DNA from: Nitrososphaerota archaeon
GTDB lineage: Archaea; Thermoproteota; Nitrososphaeria; Nitrososphaerales; Gagatemarchaeaceae
Length of the DNA: 64,000 bases
Direction of reading: 5' to 3'
NCBI GenBank assembly: GCA_029785825.1
Contig: JAFLYY010000002.1
Location: 90,011-154,010 of the forward strand
Below are positions 1 through 8,528 of this stretch, piece after piece. The translations under genes and the position numbers were made by a program. Numbering within the stretch: the first letter of the stretch is position 1; each line of letters opens with the position of its first letter. Under the pieces are notes generated by a model. The model made no database searches. It saw only the letters and a list, made by a program, of their open reading frames with translations, and was not told the DNA's origin.

Positions 1-1
1 T

Positions 2-295
2 CTCTTCTACACCGCCTATGATACAGCAAGAAGCGAATACCTCTCATGCAGTGATTTTGTTTCTGCTTGCAAGAAGATCGGCGTCGAGACAGTACCAATC
101 ATCAGTACGAACTTCGCGTTGCCGCAAACAGTAGATGAGCTGGTAGCGTTCGCTACGCGGAAGTCAGTAATAGCACCCGATGTTATGGCAGAAGGTGTCG
201 TTGTCAGGTCATTGGAAGAAACCCGCGATCCTGACATTGGCCGCCTGAGCTTCAAGGTCCTAAACCCCGAATATCTCCTGAAGTACGAAGAATAA
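2..295 (+). CDS. RNA ligase, C-terminal part (cut by window edge)
   Basis: The last 97 residues of a protein whose start lies outside the window. They contain an EGVVVRS stretch (residues 64-70 of the visible part) followed by RLSFKVLN and PEYLLK, which match nucleotidyltransferase motifs IV and V of the RNA_ligase family found in phages and in Deinococcus-type RNA ligases. Such enzymes seal RNA ends through a lysyl-AMP intermediate, but the catalytic lysine motif would lie upstream and is not seen. It is the first gene of the plus-strand cluster and is followed 16 nt later by a small orphan gene. The family call is fairly sure; the subfamily is not. Confidence 0.7.
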   Translation, partial: LFYTAYDTARSEYLSCSDFVSACKKIGVETVPIISTNFALPQTVDELVAFATRKSVIAPDVMAEGVVVRSLEETRDPDIGRLSFKVLNPEYLLKYEE

Positions 296-311
296 CACGT
301 GGTAGTAGCCC

Positions 312-692
312 ATGAGAGCGTATATTCTCCAAGAAGTGGAAATGGGAAGTTACGAGCCAACTGGTAACGTCTGGCTCATGTCAGAGAAAGCCAAGAAATC
401 GCTAGCTAACCTATCGTATGAAAGCTGGCGCTGGTTCGAGACCAAGATAAGTCCCGCATTAATGGCAGAGACTAACAAGCGAAATAGTTATGGTAATTCG
501 GGAACAACTTACATGGTGCTATCGAAGGGTGTCATGGATGTCGAAGTCCGTGAGGTCGTCAAGCCCAACTTCAGGAAGGAGGTCGGCACAATCTTGACAA
601 GATTGAAGATCGACCATGTGGGATACGACACTACTACCGGAGCCACATCACTACGCGATGTTAATCCTACTACGTTCTTGGTGCTCCTCTAA
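312..692 (+). CDS. Small orphan protein with C-terminal DPxxLLxLL-type tail
   Basis: A 126-residue protein of no recognised family. The body is rich in basic and aromatic residues and has no membrane segment. Its last nine residues, NPTTFLVLL, are a clear copy of the leucine-rich tail that ends many unrelated proteins in this window. A GGAG ribosome-binding site for the next gene follows its stop codon, so it is part of the plus-strand operon. Confidence 0.75.
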   Translation: MRAYILQEVEMGSYEPTGNVWLMSEKAKKSLANLSYESWRWFETKISPALMAETNKRNSYGNSGTTYMVLSKGVMDVEVREVVKPNFRKEVGTILTRLKIDHVGYDTTTGATSLRDVNPTTFLVLL

Positions 693-707
693 GGAGATAA
701 TGTAACA

Positions 708-1349
708 ATGCCAATGCAAGGAATTATGTTCAGGCCAAAGTACAAACGAGGCGCCAGGTATGCCAGACTCCACAAATGTGTGGGGTGCAACAAATGGCTG
801 TACGAGATTTCCGAGAAGGACCGGTACATCTTTGTCTTTGACGAAGGCTCCGTAAAGGGTGCCATAACATTCTGGCGCTGCAGCTGTGGGACGACCAACT
901 GGACACACCGGCTGATTGAAACTGCTGGTGATTGGGAGCAGATCGAAAGAGAAATAGAAGTTGGCGCCCACAAGATTGACACAATCCCCGAATGGACTGA
1001 GGGCGACCCCTCGAAGGGAGAGATGGACTGGACACGCAAAGGTGTGGATTCCAGAACTATGCTCCCCTATGGCTTTGCCGAAGATGACATGGGCATCATA
1101 CGTGATGGTCTCCAGGCACTTTGGAACAACACCCATACTCGAGAGCTTGTCGAACAACAACTGATCTTTACACTTAACACCGCTTCATTGGCAGACCTTA
1201 TGCAAGGGAATTCCGCAATTAGCGACCTCGTATTCCTTCTGAATGCTAGGGGAGAATCGCTTTCACGCCTTGACTATCTGTTGAAGGAACGGTGGTTCTT
1301 CAACGCAAACGGGGAGATCAAGATCTTTGATAGCAATGACAACTACTAG
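708..1349 (+). CDS. Orphan protein with zinc-knuckle-like cysteines
   Basis: A 213-residue protein with no recognised family. A CVGC pair near residues 25-28 and a CSC near residue 64 could hold a metal ion. The C-terminal half is helical and ends without the leucine tail seen in its neighbours. The start is chosen because GGAG lies about 12 nt upstream of the ATG at 708. Function is unknown. Confidence 0.7.
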   Translation: MPMQGIMFRPKYKRGARYARLHKCVGCNKWLYEISEKDRYIFVFDEGSVKGAITFWRCSCGTTNWTHRLIETAGDWEQIEREIEVGAHKIDTIPEWTEGDPSKGEMDWTRKGVDSRTMLPYGFAEDDMGIIRDGLQALWNNTHTRELVEQQLIFTLNTASLADLMQGNSAISDLVFLLNARGESLSRLDYLLKERWFFNANGEIKIFDSNDNY

Positions 1350-1365
1350 GCAGAGGCTTGTTACC

Positions 1366-1419
1366 ATGAAAAACTTTCCAACGGAAACACAGAACGCGAA
1401 GTACACGACGGAGGCATGA
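1366..1419 (+). CDS. Possible 17-residue leader peptide
   Basis: A short reading frame whose stop codon overlaps the start of the next gene as ATGA, the usual layout for translational coupling in this cluster. Nothing else supports it; it could be chance. Confidence 0.25.
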   Translation: MKNFPTETQNAKYTTEA

Positions 1420-1865
1420 AGTTGACTCCAACTGTCACAATCAGTGGAAATCTAAGCGAGTGCGGTTTGTTCAAAGAGGACATACCAACTGACAAGGGTT
1501 CAATCGGCACTGTCAGTATGAAGGTGGTGTCGATAACTCCAAAGGGGCGTCTCTTCCATCAACTGAAAAAGCTGAGCTCGTGTGGGCGGTTCTCTGTTAT
1601 CAATGCCTATTACCAGAATACAAATGGTAAAGAAGTGTTTGCAGGAGAACTCATAGACACCAAACTTGATGTGTATTTCGGAATCAGCGCCACGAATACG
1701 CAGATAATACTATCACCAAGGCTTGTCTATGACCAGCGCTCCGCCGAAGATTTTGCAAAACTCGTAGCCAAGCTCTTCTGCGTTAGTGTTGTCATATCTC
1801 CAGGGAGCAGTTACCAGAACGTTGTGAACCTAGTAAAGCACCCAGAACTACTCCTGAGCCTGTAA
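1416..1865 (+). CDS. Small orphan protein ending in the leucine tail
   Basis: A 149-residue protein, beta-rich by inspection and of no recognised family. The ATG at 1416 is preceded by GGAGG, which decides the start. It ends in HPELLLSL, a slightly shortened version of the shared tail that lacks the final leucine or isoleucine. It sits in the plus-strand operon, with the next gene starting 6 nt after its stop. Confidence 0.75.
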   Translation: MKLTPTVTISGNLSECGLFKEDIPTDKGSIGTVSMKVVSITPKGRLFHQLKKLSSCGRFSVINAYYQNTNGKEVFAGELIDTKLDVYFGISATNTQIILSPRLVYDQRSAEDFAKLVAKLFCVSVVISPGSSYQNVVNLVKHPELLLSL

Positions 1866-1870
1866 CTACG

Positions 1871-2503
1871 GTGAGAGTATTGAAACATTTCATAGTATCC
1901 AACTTCAGGGAGGGGCATAGAGTTGGAAAAACCGCCTCTTATTGGATCGATATCCGGAAAGAGTCGTACGGCAATCTAACAACATTCCAAGTGTTCAAAA
2001 ACGACAAGAACCGAACGTACTTGGACGATTTATCCCGCATAACGCTCACAGACGCAGGGTACACAAACACCGAAGTCAAATCCATAGAAGGAGAGATAAC
2101 AGGGCTCGTGGCGCGGTACGAAACCGATCGCCCGCGGGTCATGGACCCAGAGGTATTACTAGGCTTGATGAAGGGCTACAAGCGAGTCATAAGTAACAAA
2201 AATACGGTGGGTACATTTGTTGTCCTCGACCACAACGTGTGGTGCATAGACACAAAGAACAGACTTGTAGAATACCGTGGCGTAGATGAAATTGACCTTA
2301 GCATACCGGTTGTAGCCCCGTTTATCAAACTGGGCTCCGCAAAGCGGTACAGCACAAGTCTCGAAGTAGCTCTTAACGACCTAGGTCTGAAGAAAAGGAA
2401 TAGAACACCTCTCACAGGGCCGCATGGCAAACTCGCGTTCGAGATAGTACCAACCATTAGCGAAGCTAATGTTGATCCTTCAGTACTGCTCAATCTGTTG
2501 TGA
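1871..2503 (+). CDS. Orphan protein ending in the leucine tail
   Basis: A 210-residue protein that starts with GTG and belongs to no recognised family. The body is basic with alternating hydrophobic residues and no membrane segments or cysteine motifs. It ends in VDPSVLLNLL, the most typical example of the shared tail. It follows the previous gene by 5 nt and is followed 17 nt later by a zinc-finger-like protein. Confidence 0.75.
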   Translation: MRVLKHFIVSNFREGHRVGKTASYWIDIRKESYGNLTTFQVFKNDKNRTYLDDLSRITLTDAGYTNTEVKSIEGEITGLVARYETDRPRVMDPEVLLGLMKGYKRVISNKNTVGTFVVLDHNVWCIDTKNRLVEYRGVDEIDLSIPVVAPFIKLGSAKRYSTSLEVALNDLGLKKRNRTPLTGPHGKLAFEIVPTISEANVDPSVLLNLL

Positions 2504-2520
2504 AAGACGAGTGAAACATC

Positions 2521-2904
2521 ATGTATGAAGTAGAAGAAATGGACGTATTCAGGGAACTGGAAGAACTGAAGCATAGTGATACTCCTGCTGAACACCGGCA
2601 ATTCATGGAAAGGGTTGTAAACGGCGAAGACATTCAGTGCACCAACTGTAATGAATGGTTCAATGAGAAGGTGCGCCACAGGTGCAACCCAAGACTCACC
2701 GTTGAGCAAGGCAGTAGAACTCAAACATTTGACCAGGACGAAGAGGCAATAGCCGAACAGGTATCATGCCAGGTGGACATATTCGTCAACGGCATGCATG
2801 CAGCAACTGTCGCCAAGTCAGAGGCGAGCGCGTGGGAACAGTCCTACAAGAAGGCCGTGCCCAAAGCGAAAATAACCATCAAACCAGTTGCCTCACTGGC
2901 ATAA
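2521..2904 (+). CDS. Small protein with a single CxxC/HxC zinc finger
   Basis: A 127-residue protein with an acidic N-terminal helix and a CTNC pair followed about 12 residues later by HRC (residues 40-55), a probable zinc knuckle. The C-terminal half resembles a small alpha/beta domain. It lacks the leucine tail. The function is unknown; a nucleic-acid-binding role is only a guess from the finger. Confidence 0.65.
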   Translation: MYEVEEMDVFRELEELKHSDTPAEHRQFMERVVNGEDIQCTNCNEWFNEKVRHRCNPRLTVEQGSRTQTFDQDEEAIAEQVSCQVDIFVNGMHAATVAKSEASAWEQSYKKAVPKAKITIKPVASLA

Positions 2905-2937
2905 CCACTGGCAGAAAAGTGTAACGAGGGCTTTGAC

Positions 2938-3348
2938 ATGAAGCATACCAAAACGCGAATGACGGTCGAAACCGCAATTCACAACGTCGTAACGTCCAAC
3001 GAGTCGTTCAAGGTCCTCCCTAGAGGTACTTGGACGGCCGGTGGATGCGGCATACTGGCTGACGCGATCCTCAAGATATGGTCCTATGCTGGCGCTGGGT
3101 TGTACACAGTGACTGACATGAAGACTGGTGTCGCACACCACATTCTTGTACACATGGGTAGATACTATTATGATGGAAACGGCAAGTCGACGAGAGCGCA
3201 ACTCCTCAAGTATTGGAAGTACAAGGAAGGGCTAGCAAGACCGGCATTGGTGCCCCTGCAAGAGTGGCCAGAAGACATAGACCGCAACACCAAAGCTTCC
3301 ATGTTCATAGCCCAGATGTTGCTGAAGCAGTTCGAACGTCTGCAGTAG
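2938..3348 (+). CDS. Possible papain-like Cys/His protein
   Basis: A 136-residue protein with the pattern TWTAGGCGILADA (Cys37), AHHILVHMG (His67, His68, His72) and YYYDGNG (Asp79). A cysteine at the start of a helix, then a histidine on a strand and an aspartate, is the order seen in papain-fold peptidases, NlpC/P60 proteins and many phage proteins of unknown role. The active-site reading is an inference from residue order; no substrate can be named. There is no leucine tail. Confidence 0.5.
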   Translation: MKHTKTRMTVETAIHNVVTSNESFKVLPRGTWTAGGCGILADAILKIWSYAGAGLYTVTDMKTGVAHHILVHMGRYYYDGNGKSTRAQLLKYWKYKEGLARPALVPLQEWPEDIDRNTKASMFIAQMLLKQFERLQ

Positions 3349-3359
3349 GTCGAGACAAT

Positions 3360-3671
3360 ATGGTAAAAGTCAGCCAAATAAATGATCTCGCGTCTCTTGT
3401 CAACCGTAAAGTGAGAGTGACAAAAACATACTCTACGAACTGCTATGCCGGTGCAACAGGGACGATAACTGGGGCAGAGATGGATGGAGAACGGGCAACC
3501 GTAACCACTGTGATTGACAACAGAAACGGGCGTACAGCTAGGGTCAATTGGTTACGACGCCCCCCACTCGACGAGCTAGAGAATCTCGAGCTCATAGACG
3601 AGCCCTTCACGCATGTATGCGCTGAAACTAGCCACTTGATCGATGCAACCGTTCTGCTTACACTCCTATGA
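3360..3671 (+). CDS. Small beta-barrel-like protein ending in the leucine tail
   Basis: A 103-residue protein. Residues 10-80 (LVNRKVRVTKTY, GATGTITGAEM, RTARVNWL) look like a small SH3-like or KOW-like barrel of the sort that binds nucleic acid or protein; this is an inference. It ends in IDATVLLTLL, with alanine in place of the usual proline. The ATG at 3360 lies 9 nt after the previous stop codon. Confidence 0.7.
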   Translation: MVKVSQINDLASLVNRKVRVTKTYSTNCYAGATGTITGAEMDGERATVTTVIDNRNGRTARVNWLRRPPLDELENLELIDEPFTHVCAETSHLIDATVLLTLL

Positions 3672-3672
3672 G

Positions 3673-4233
3673 ATGGTTCTGGTGAAGAAAATAACCCATA
3701 AGAATGAAATGCCAGATACACTGGCAGCAACAGGATATGCTAAAAAATTCCTGTCTAACAGGGTGATTGCAGTTAGATTCGCATCATCGTGCGCGCACGA
3801 CATTCTTGACCGATATGAGAGAGTAGTGCACGACACCACCCCTCGGTCGATACTTCGCGTTGTAGAAGAATGGGCGGCAAACCCCACGGCCAGGAATGCC
3901 AGGGCGGTCACAGAAGCAGTTCATGATAACAATTTCATGTCCTGCATAATCTCTCTTTCAGGGCAGATCGCCAATGATGAAAATACCAACAAAGCGAATC
4001 ATGTCCGCGCAATGATTGCTTTGATGACTGTAGCGCTGGCTGCAGAAGCTGTATATGACAAGAACTACAGAATGACGGCGCTCAAAGCGGCGTCGGCCGT
4101 CAGAAAAATGGTGACCGAGGAAACGGCAGACCATCAGCTGGCTGTATTAGAACGACTTTCGAGAACCAATCCTGGGGCAAAGCCCACTCGGGTAGTCGGT
4201 GATCCGGCTATACTCACCAGTCTGCTGCAGTGA
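3673..4233 (+). CDS. Helical orphan protein ending in the leucine tail
   Basis: A 186-residue, almost entirely helical protein of no recognised family. The ATG at 3673 lies 1 nt after the preceding stop codon. It ends in GDPAILTSLLQ, a copy of the shared tail with one extra glutamine. There are no membrane segments. Its body shows no similarity to other tail-bearing proteins here. Confidence 0.75.
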   Translation: MVLVKKITHKNEMPDTLAATGYAKKFLSNRVIAVRFASSCAHDILDRYERVVHDTTPRSILRVVEEWAANPTARNARAVTEAVHDNNFMSCIISLSGQIANDENTNKANHVRAMIALMTVALAAEAVYDKNYRMTALKAASAVRKMVTEETADHQLAVLERLSRTNPGAKPTRVVGDPAILTSLLQ

Positions 4234-4258
4234 CACATGTATGAGGAGACCAACAAAC

Positions 4259-4537
4259 ATGGTTAACATGGGAAAGAGCCCAAGCGTCAAGGTCCGCCTT
4301 ATTTCAGAGGACGAAGTGAGGTTGGAAGGGCCAAACATAGGTGTGTTCTTCGAGTTCAACTTCAACAACAGCCACGAAACACCCGCCAAGATAAGGTACC
4401 GAAACGGTGGCATACTGATAGAGATGCCAAGAAAGGTCAAAGGAAAGACCACACCAAAAACAGTCAAACAGCAGTCTATTGACTCAACGATCTTTCTATC
4501 ATTGATCGGGCACGTAAAGGAACCGGGAAAACCATGA
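4259..4537 (+). CDS. Small orphan protein with internal leucine tail
   Basis: A 92-residue protein. The ATG at 4259 is chosen because GAGGAG lies about 10 nt upstream; the ATG at 4241 is possible. The body is beta-rich and basic. The sequence IDSTIFLSLI, a tail variant with serine for proline, is followed by nine more residues, so the motif need not be at the extreme end. Its TGA overlaps the ATG of the next gene. Confidence 0.65.
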   Translation: MVNMGKSPSVKVRLISEDEVRLEGPNIGVFFEFNFNNSHETPAKIRYRNGGILIEMPRKVKGKTTPKTVKQQSIDSTIFLSLIGHVKEPGKP

Positions 4538-4767
4538 AGACATCAATAGATGGCAGACTGGAACCATATCGGAAGCTTATGGAAAGCGCGTGGGAGTTGC
4601 AAGACACCAAAGGTAATATTGGCTTCACAGAACCAATCCTGGACCACGCGACAAGTGCCCTCAACCAATTCGAGGACTGGATTGTCTCCACGGCCCCAGA
4701 GCCAGGAAAGGTACGGTCTCACACAGGAGTGGCCGACCCCGAAGTACTCGCACGTCTCCTAGAGTGA
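4534..4767 (+). CDS. Small orphan protein ending in the leucine tail
   Basis: A 77-residue helical protein whose ATG overlaps the previous stop as ATGA, so translation is probably coupled. It ends in ADPEVLARLLE, again the shared tail with a single extra residue. No family is recognised. Confidence 0.7.
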   Translation: MKTSIDGRLEPYRKLMESAWELQDTKGNIGFTEPILDHATSALNQFEDWIVSTAPEPGKVRSHTGVADPEVLARLLE

Positions 4768-4773
4768 AGGAAC

Positions 4774-5091
4774 GTGTACGAAGCATTAGAGTTTGTTTGT
4801 GCCTCCGGTGACGACACAGTCACATTGGCACAGCACAAGAAGCTAGAAGAAGTTCTGAAAAGTGTTGACAACGTTATCGTCTACCGGTGGAAGACACGCA
4901 ACGTTCCCTGGCTGGACAACACCACAATAGACGTGTTGTCTATCAGAGCAGTTTTGTTAGACCCCAAGAAAGACGAAGCCGTGCTCGAAGCCGCCTCTAA
5001 GCTGGGATTAGCATTTGACGAGTCAGAGTGGATCGATGACGTTGAACTTGCCAGAATCAGGAACCATGCGCTTCCCGGGCAGATTGGATAA
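4774..5091 (+). CDS. Small orphan protein
   Basis: A 105-residue acidic protein starting with GTG 6 nt after the previous stop codon. It has a mixed helix/strand pattern, no cysteines of note and no leucine tail. No family is recognised. Confidence 0.6.
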   Translation: MYEALEFVCASGDDTVTLAQHKKLEEVLKSVDNVIVYRWKTRNVPWLDNTTIDVLSIRAVLLDPKKDEAVLEAASKLGLAFDESEWIDDVELARIRNHALPGQIG

Positions 5092-5103
5092 GTGTGTTAC
5101 ACA

Positions 5104-5592
5104 ATGCCAGAAGACAAATCAGTACTAATCGGAACTCTGCAAGACCTCTGCATTGATATCATATACGAGCGCGGTGGCCCAGTAGACGTAACCTTCATTC
5201 AGAATTCACTAAATAAGCTTCTCCCAATGCGGAGCTCCAGCTGGTTGAACGGCTGGCCTTGTCTTACAGATTATCATGATGCATTAGCAGAACTTCAGGC
5301 ACGTGGGTTGACCGCCTACTCCCAAGGGAATCATTACCTCGCGTGGGCTGGAAGGAACTACGCAAAGAAGAATAGGAACAAGATAGACAGGTTGATGGAA
5401 GGACGCAAAACCGGCGTATTCAAAGCAAAAATCCGATCGACTAAACAAACGGTCCTGGTTCGAGACTTTGGGTGCCTCTTCAGCCCACGTTGGTGGTCAT
5501 CGACTGAAGGGTATTATCATACAGAGCTAGACTTCACAACGCTGTCGCCTGTATCAATCAACGACCCAAACACACTACTTGGTCTGATTTAA
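5104..5592 (+). CDS. Winged-helix-like orphan ending in the leucine tail
   Basis: A 162-residue protein (a GTG at 5092 would add four residues). Residues 1-85 have the helix spacing of a winged-helix domain (a DLCIDIIYERG helix and a DALAELQARG helix), which suggests DNA binding, but no family is recognised. It ends in NDPNTLLGLI, a typical copy of the shared tail. The next gene starts after a 34-nt gap containing GGTGA. Confidence 0.65.
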   Translation: MPEDKSVLIGTLQDLCIDIIYERGGPVDVTFIQNSLNKLLPMRSSSWLNGWPCLTDYHDALAELQARGLTAYSQGNHYLAWAGRNYAKKNRNKIDRLMEGRKTGVFKAKIRSTKQTVLVRDFGCLFSPRWWSSTEGYYHTELDFTTLSPVSINDPNTLLGLI

Positions 5593-5626
5593 TCTCCGTT
5601 TTAAGTAACAATACTGGTGAAATGGA

Positions 5627-6181
5627 ATGCAAAACGATGAACGCAAACTGTACGTGAGTATCGACGCCGAGTACACGGGACCGATTCCACCGAAATACTC
5701 GCTGCTGAGTATAGGAGCGTGCTTGGTCGACAGGCCCGAAGTCAAGTTCTATGTAGAGATCAAACCACTAGAAGACTCTGCAACCACTGATTCTGCGAGG
5801 CAAGTGCTTGGGGACCAGTTTCTCGGCAAATGCAATGCATCCGGATCGTCACCAGAGGTTGCAATGAGAGAGTTCGCGGCATGGCTTGAGAATCATGTAA
5901 CAGGAAAGCCCATTGGTGTATTCTTCAACGCACCAAGTGACTTCCTGTTCATCTCTTGGTATTTCCACACATACATTGGCTACAACCCGCTTGGCATCAA
6001 CGCCATCGATATGAAGGGGGTTTACATGGGCAAATTCGGAAAACCCTGGCGGCAGACCAACAAAAGGGCTATCCACGATTCCGGGTTTGTTACTACTTCA
6101 AAACACACCCACAACGCCCTCGACGACGCGATCGAGCAAGCAGAGCTGTTCCGTATGATACTAGACGTCAAGAAGGCTTAG
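5627..6181 (+). CDS. DEDDh 3'-5' exonuclease
   Basis: A 184-residue protein of the RNase T/DnaQ exonuclease superfamily, which removes nucleotides from 3' ends of DNA or RNA using two metal ions. The motifs are SIDAEY (Asp13, Glu15), NAPSDFLF (Asp105) and HTHNALDDA (His162, Asp167), the full DEDDh set. The length matches a stand-alone domain. The ATG at 5627 has GGTGA about 10 nt upstream. In a virus-like cluster beginning with an RNA ligase it may act in nucleic acid repair or proofreading; the substrate is unknown. It lacks the leucine tail. Confidence 0.8.
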   Translation: MQNDERKLYVSIDAEYTGPIPPKYSLLSIGACLVDRPEVKFYVEIKPLEDSATTDSARQVLGDQFLGKCNASGSSPEVAMREFAAWLENHVTGKPIGVFFNAPSDFLFISWYFHTYIGYNPLGINAIDMKGVYMGKFGKPWRQTNKRAIHDSGFVTTSKHTHNALDDAIEQAELFRMILDVKKA

Positions 6182-6190
6182 GTGAAGTAC

Positions 6191-6388
6191 ATGTGTGATA
6201 GATTGATCGAGAAGCCTGACACGAAATGCCCTAACGACCCCGAGTTCAAGTTAAAGATTGGGGACCTATTAGGGCACTACTGCGGCGAGCACACTCTAGA
6301 GTTCATGCGGTCAAGCAATTACGCCCCCGGGGATGACGTGATCTACCCTGAAGACTATGAATTGGGCGAAGAGGACGAAGAGCAATAA
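6191..6388 (+). CDS. Small acidic metal-binding protein
   Basis: A 65-residue protein. The ATG at 6191 is favoured over the GTG at 6182 because GGTGA at 6181-6185 is well placed as its ribosome-binding site. Cysteines in CDR, KCPND and HYCGEH could bind one metal ion. The C-terminus is strongly acidic. No family is recognised. Confidence 0.6.
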   Translation: MCDRLIEKPDTKCPNDPEFKLKIGDLLGHYCGEHTLEFMRSSNYAPGDDVIYPEDYELGEEDEEQ

Positions 6389-6412
6389 CCACCGTTAAGA
6401 ATGTCTTGAGAG

Positions 6413-6631
6413 ATGATAGAAATGAGAGTAAGTGAAGTGATTGAGGATGTTCCCGTGACTACTGATGAGGCAATGAGCGCTATCAACGCCGTACTGGCAT
6501 GGTCACGGTACCCTATAGTGGGGGAGTCGTATTACGCGTCGGGGCGTGAAGTAGTGGTCTGGAACCTTAACAACGACACCATCGCGTTCTCCATCAACGG
6601 CAGAAGGTTCACCGGCAAGCTTCAGAGATGA
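6413..6631 (+). CDS. Small orphan protein
   Basis: A 72-residue protein with a helical first half and a beta-rich second half ending in a basic patch. A second ATG at 6422 is in frame. No family or motif is recognised. Confidence 0.6.
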   Translation: MIEMRVSEVIEDVPVTTDEAMSAINAVLAWSRYPIVGESYYASGREVVVWNLNNDTIAFSINGRRFTGKLQR

Positions 6632-6637
6632 CCTGAA

Positions 6638-6940
6638 TTGGCGGCAAAAGACTCAGAGTTCGTGTCGAGACCAAAGTTCGATGATCCACAGCTAGAGAAG
6701 CGGTACAAAAGGCTTGAAAATATCGCTATCGTAGGAGTGCTGGTCTTCTTCATAGGAGTGGCAGCGTCTCTATCCCTGTTCTTCATCATGGACCTCCGCT
6801 GGTATTCCGTAGGAGTCATCATTGGCACTTCTGTCATCAGCGAGATCCTCCTGCGGCAGGGAACAAAGGCAGACACTCTTGCACGAGCATACGGCAAGTC
6901 CGAGCCCAATAACGCCAAAGGAACCAAATCGGAAGCGTGA
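6638..6940 (+). CDS. Small membrane protein, two transmembrane segments
   Basis: A 100-residue protein that starts with TTG just after the previous gene. Hydrophobic segments at about residues 30-51 and 56-70 form a hairpin in the membrane, with charged ends. No family is recognised. Confidence 0.6.
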   Translation: MAAKDSEFVSRPKFDDPQLEKRYKRLENIAIVGVLVFFIGVAASLSLFFIMDLRWYSVGVIIGTSVISEILLRQGTKADTLARAYGKSEPNNAKGTKSEA

Positions 6941-6944
6941 GATA

Positions 6945-7073
6945 ATGGCTAGATATTTGATAGAGCTGGAGAGGGTAAATGAGACCTACGACGAGGTCTG
7001 CGCAGCGGCCAAGAAGATGCTCAAGGACCTGAAGAAGAGCCCCAACGCCAATGACGCCGTAAGCGAGATATAG
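6945..7073 (+). CDS. 42-residue helical peptide
   Basis: A short reading frame starting with ATG 4 nt after the previous stop, predicted as one charged amphipathic helix. The tight spacing on both sides supports it as a real gene. Function is unknown. Confidence 0.5.
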   Translation: MARYLIELERVNETYDEVCAAAKKMLKDLKKSPNANDAVSEI

Positions 7074-7082
7074 GGTGAAACC

Positions 7083-7598
7083 ATGGAAGAGATCATGATC
7101 TCAGCAACACTCAATGTGGGGAAGAGCGAAATGCCAGATAGCCGGTGGCATATCAGCCCCGGGCTAAACGGCCTGTGTGGCGAGTCATTCGGCGATATCT
7201 GGGACTGCGGTGTAATGGGCGAGGAGGTCCATGTCCCCGTGGTAAGGATAGGCGCCGACACGCTCCTCAACAACAGGCTCATACTGCCCGACTACATCTA
7301 CAAGGGCCTCTGTATCGAGTGCCTCAGGGTGTTGAGCGACAGAATATTCTACGACAAACAGTCCCCGTTGGTCTGCCATGAACATGGCGGCCAGCTTCGA
7401 ACACGCGCCCTTGACGAAACCACAGGCTACAGGATGTTCTGCCCAATCGGTGGACATATCGTGGAACCGGTGTACGGCGATCTCACAGACGAGCACCGCG
7501 CACTGAGAGCAGCCGGGTTCAGGCCTGACACCATCGACGGCTATTATCTGGCATTCACGAAGGATGGACGCCGCAGAAAGGAGGAGGAACAGAATTGA
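7083..7598 (+). CDS. Orphan protein with cysteine pairs
   Basis: A 171-residue protein starting after GGTGAAACC. Cysteines in GLCIECL, VCHEHGG and MFCPIGGH suggest a metal-binding fold in the central part. The end overlaps the next start (7595) by 4 nt. No family is recognised. Confidence 0.65.
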   Translation: MEEIMISATLNVGKSEMPDSRWHISPGLNGLCGESFGDIWDCGVMGEEVHVPVVRIGADTLLNNRLILPDYIYKGLCIECLRVLSDRIFYDKQSPLVCHEHGGQLRTRALDETTGYRMFCPIGGHIVEPVYGDLTDEHRALRAAGFRPDTIDGYYLAFTKDGRRRKEEEQN

Positions 7599-8515
7599 CA
7601 GACTCGACAGAAACCCTTACTATGACTATGTCGGGGGCAGACCGACGTATTCTGGACGAAGCAGCCAAACTGTTCAATCAGCTTGGAAACGTCGACTGTA
7701 GCATAGAGGCGTATTCGGAAAACGGAGCGCTCACCGTGGAGATGTCATATCACCACGGAGAATACGACGACTACATCGCAAGAGGTGGAAAGTTCGCCGT
7801 CTTCCCTCTCGCCGACCAGTTCAGAGCGCTATTCGGAAACAGGTTCGTGAAGATCGGCAAGGTCTACCAGCCGCTCGAACCGCTCCATCAGACCATAGAC
7901 GCTATCATCGTCGGACCCCAGAAGTGCATAACGTATGATATGGACCCTAGCGACAAGCACGACGTCGAGATAATCCGCGCTGGTTGCAAGCGGAAGCAGG
8001 GCAGATGGGGGGAGACGACATACAAGTATGAAGGCTCCTACCTGTTCTTCTACAACGAGAAATTCGAAGACGCCCGCGCTTCAGTCATACAGGGTAACAA
8101 GAGCATAGCAACCTACTTCAGAGGGACGGCCTGCCCCCAGGGAGAGCTAGCGAGCACTTTCTGGAAGCACCCTGTGCCGCGTGACACTTGGTGGCTCCAG
8201 TTCATGGACTCCAAGACCAGGCTGATGCTCAAGAAGTTCCAGTTCTGCTCTGAGCGGACATTCAGTTCCATGCGGCCAATTGTGCCTGGGAATGCGGTCA
8301 TCAAGTCCATCATGCCAAGAGGCGTAAACGTTACTGATCCAACCTGCAAGAGCGGCACCTTCGATATCTTCAAGTTCGCTCTGGCAAACCCAAAGACGCG
8401 CCTTGACTACGACTGGAAAAACTCTGGAGCGTACGATGACCTCTGTGACGACTCACATGTCATAATATCCAAGGGTAAAGCGTCAGAATACCGCAAGGTA
8501 CTCGTCAGAATCTAG
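7595..8515 (+). CDS. Orphan protein, 306 residues
   Basis: The longest protein of the left cluster. It starts with TTG, overlapping the previous gene by 4 nt. It is a soluble alpha/beta protein with several aromatic-rich strands (FKFALANPKT, TWWLQFMDS). No domain, metal site or tail motif is recognised. Confidence 0.7.
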   Translation: MTDSTETLTMTMSGADRRILDEAAKLFNQLGNVDCSIEAYSENGALTVEMSYHHGEYDDYIARGGKFAVFPLADQFRALFGNRFVKIGKVYQPLEPLHQTIDAIIVGPQKCITYDMDPSDKHDVEIIRAGCKRKQGRWGETTYKYEGSYLFFYNEKFEDARASVIQGNKSIATYFRGTACPQGELASTFWKHPVPRDTWWLQFMDSKTRLMLKKFQFCSERTFSSMRPIVPGNAVIKSIMPRGVNVTDPTCKSGTFDIFKFALANPKTRLDYDWKNSGAYDDLCDDSHVIISKGKASEYRKVLVRI

Positions 8516-8528
8516 AGGAAGAAACTAT

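Noticed and set aside
260..295. NPEYLLKYEE of the RNA ligase as a leucine tail
   Set aside because: This stretch belongs to conserved motif V of RNA ligases.
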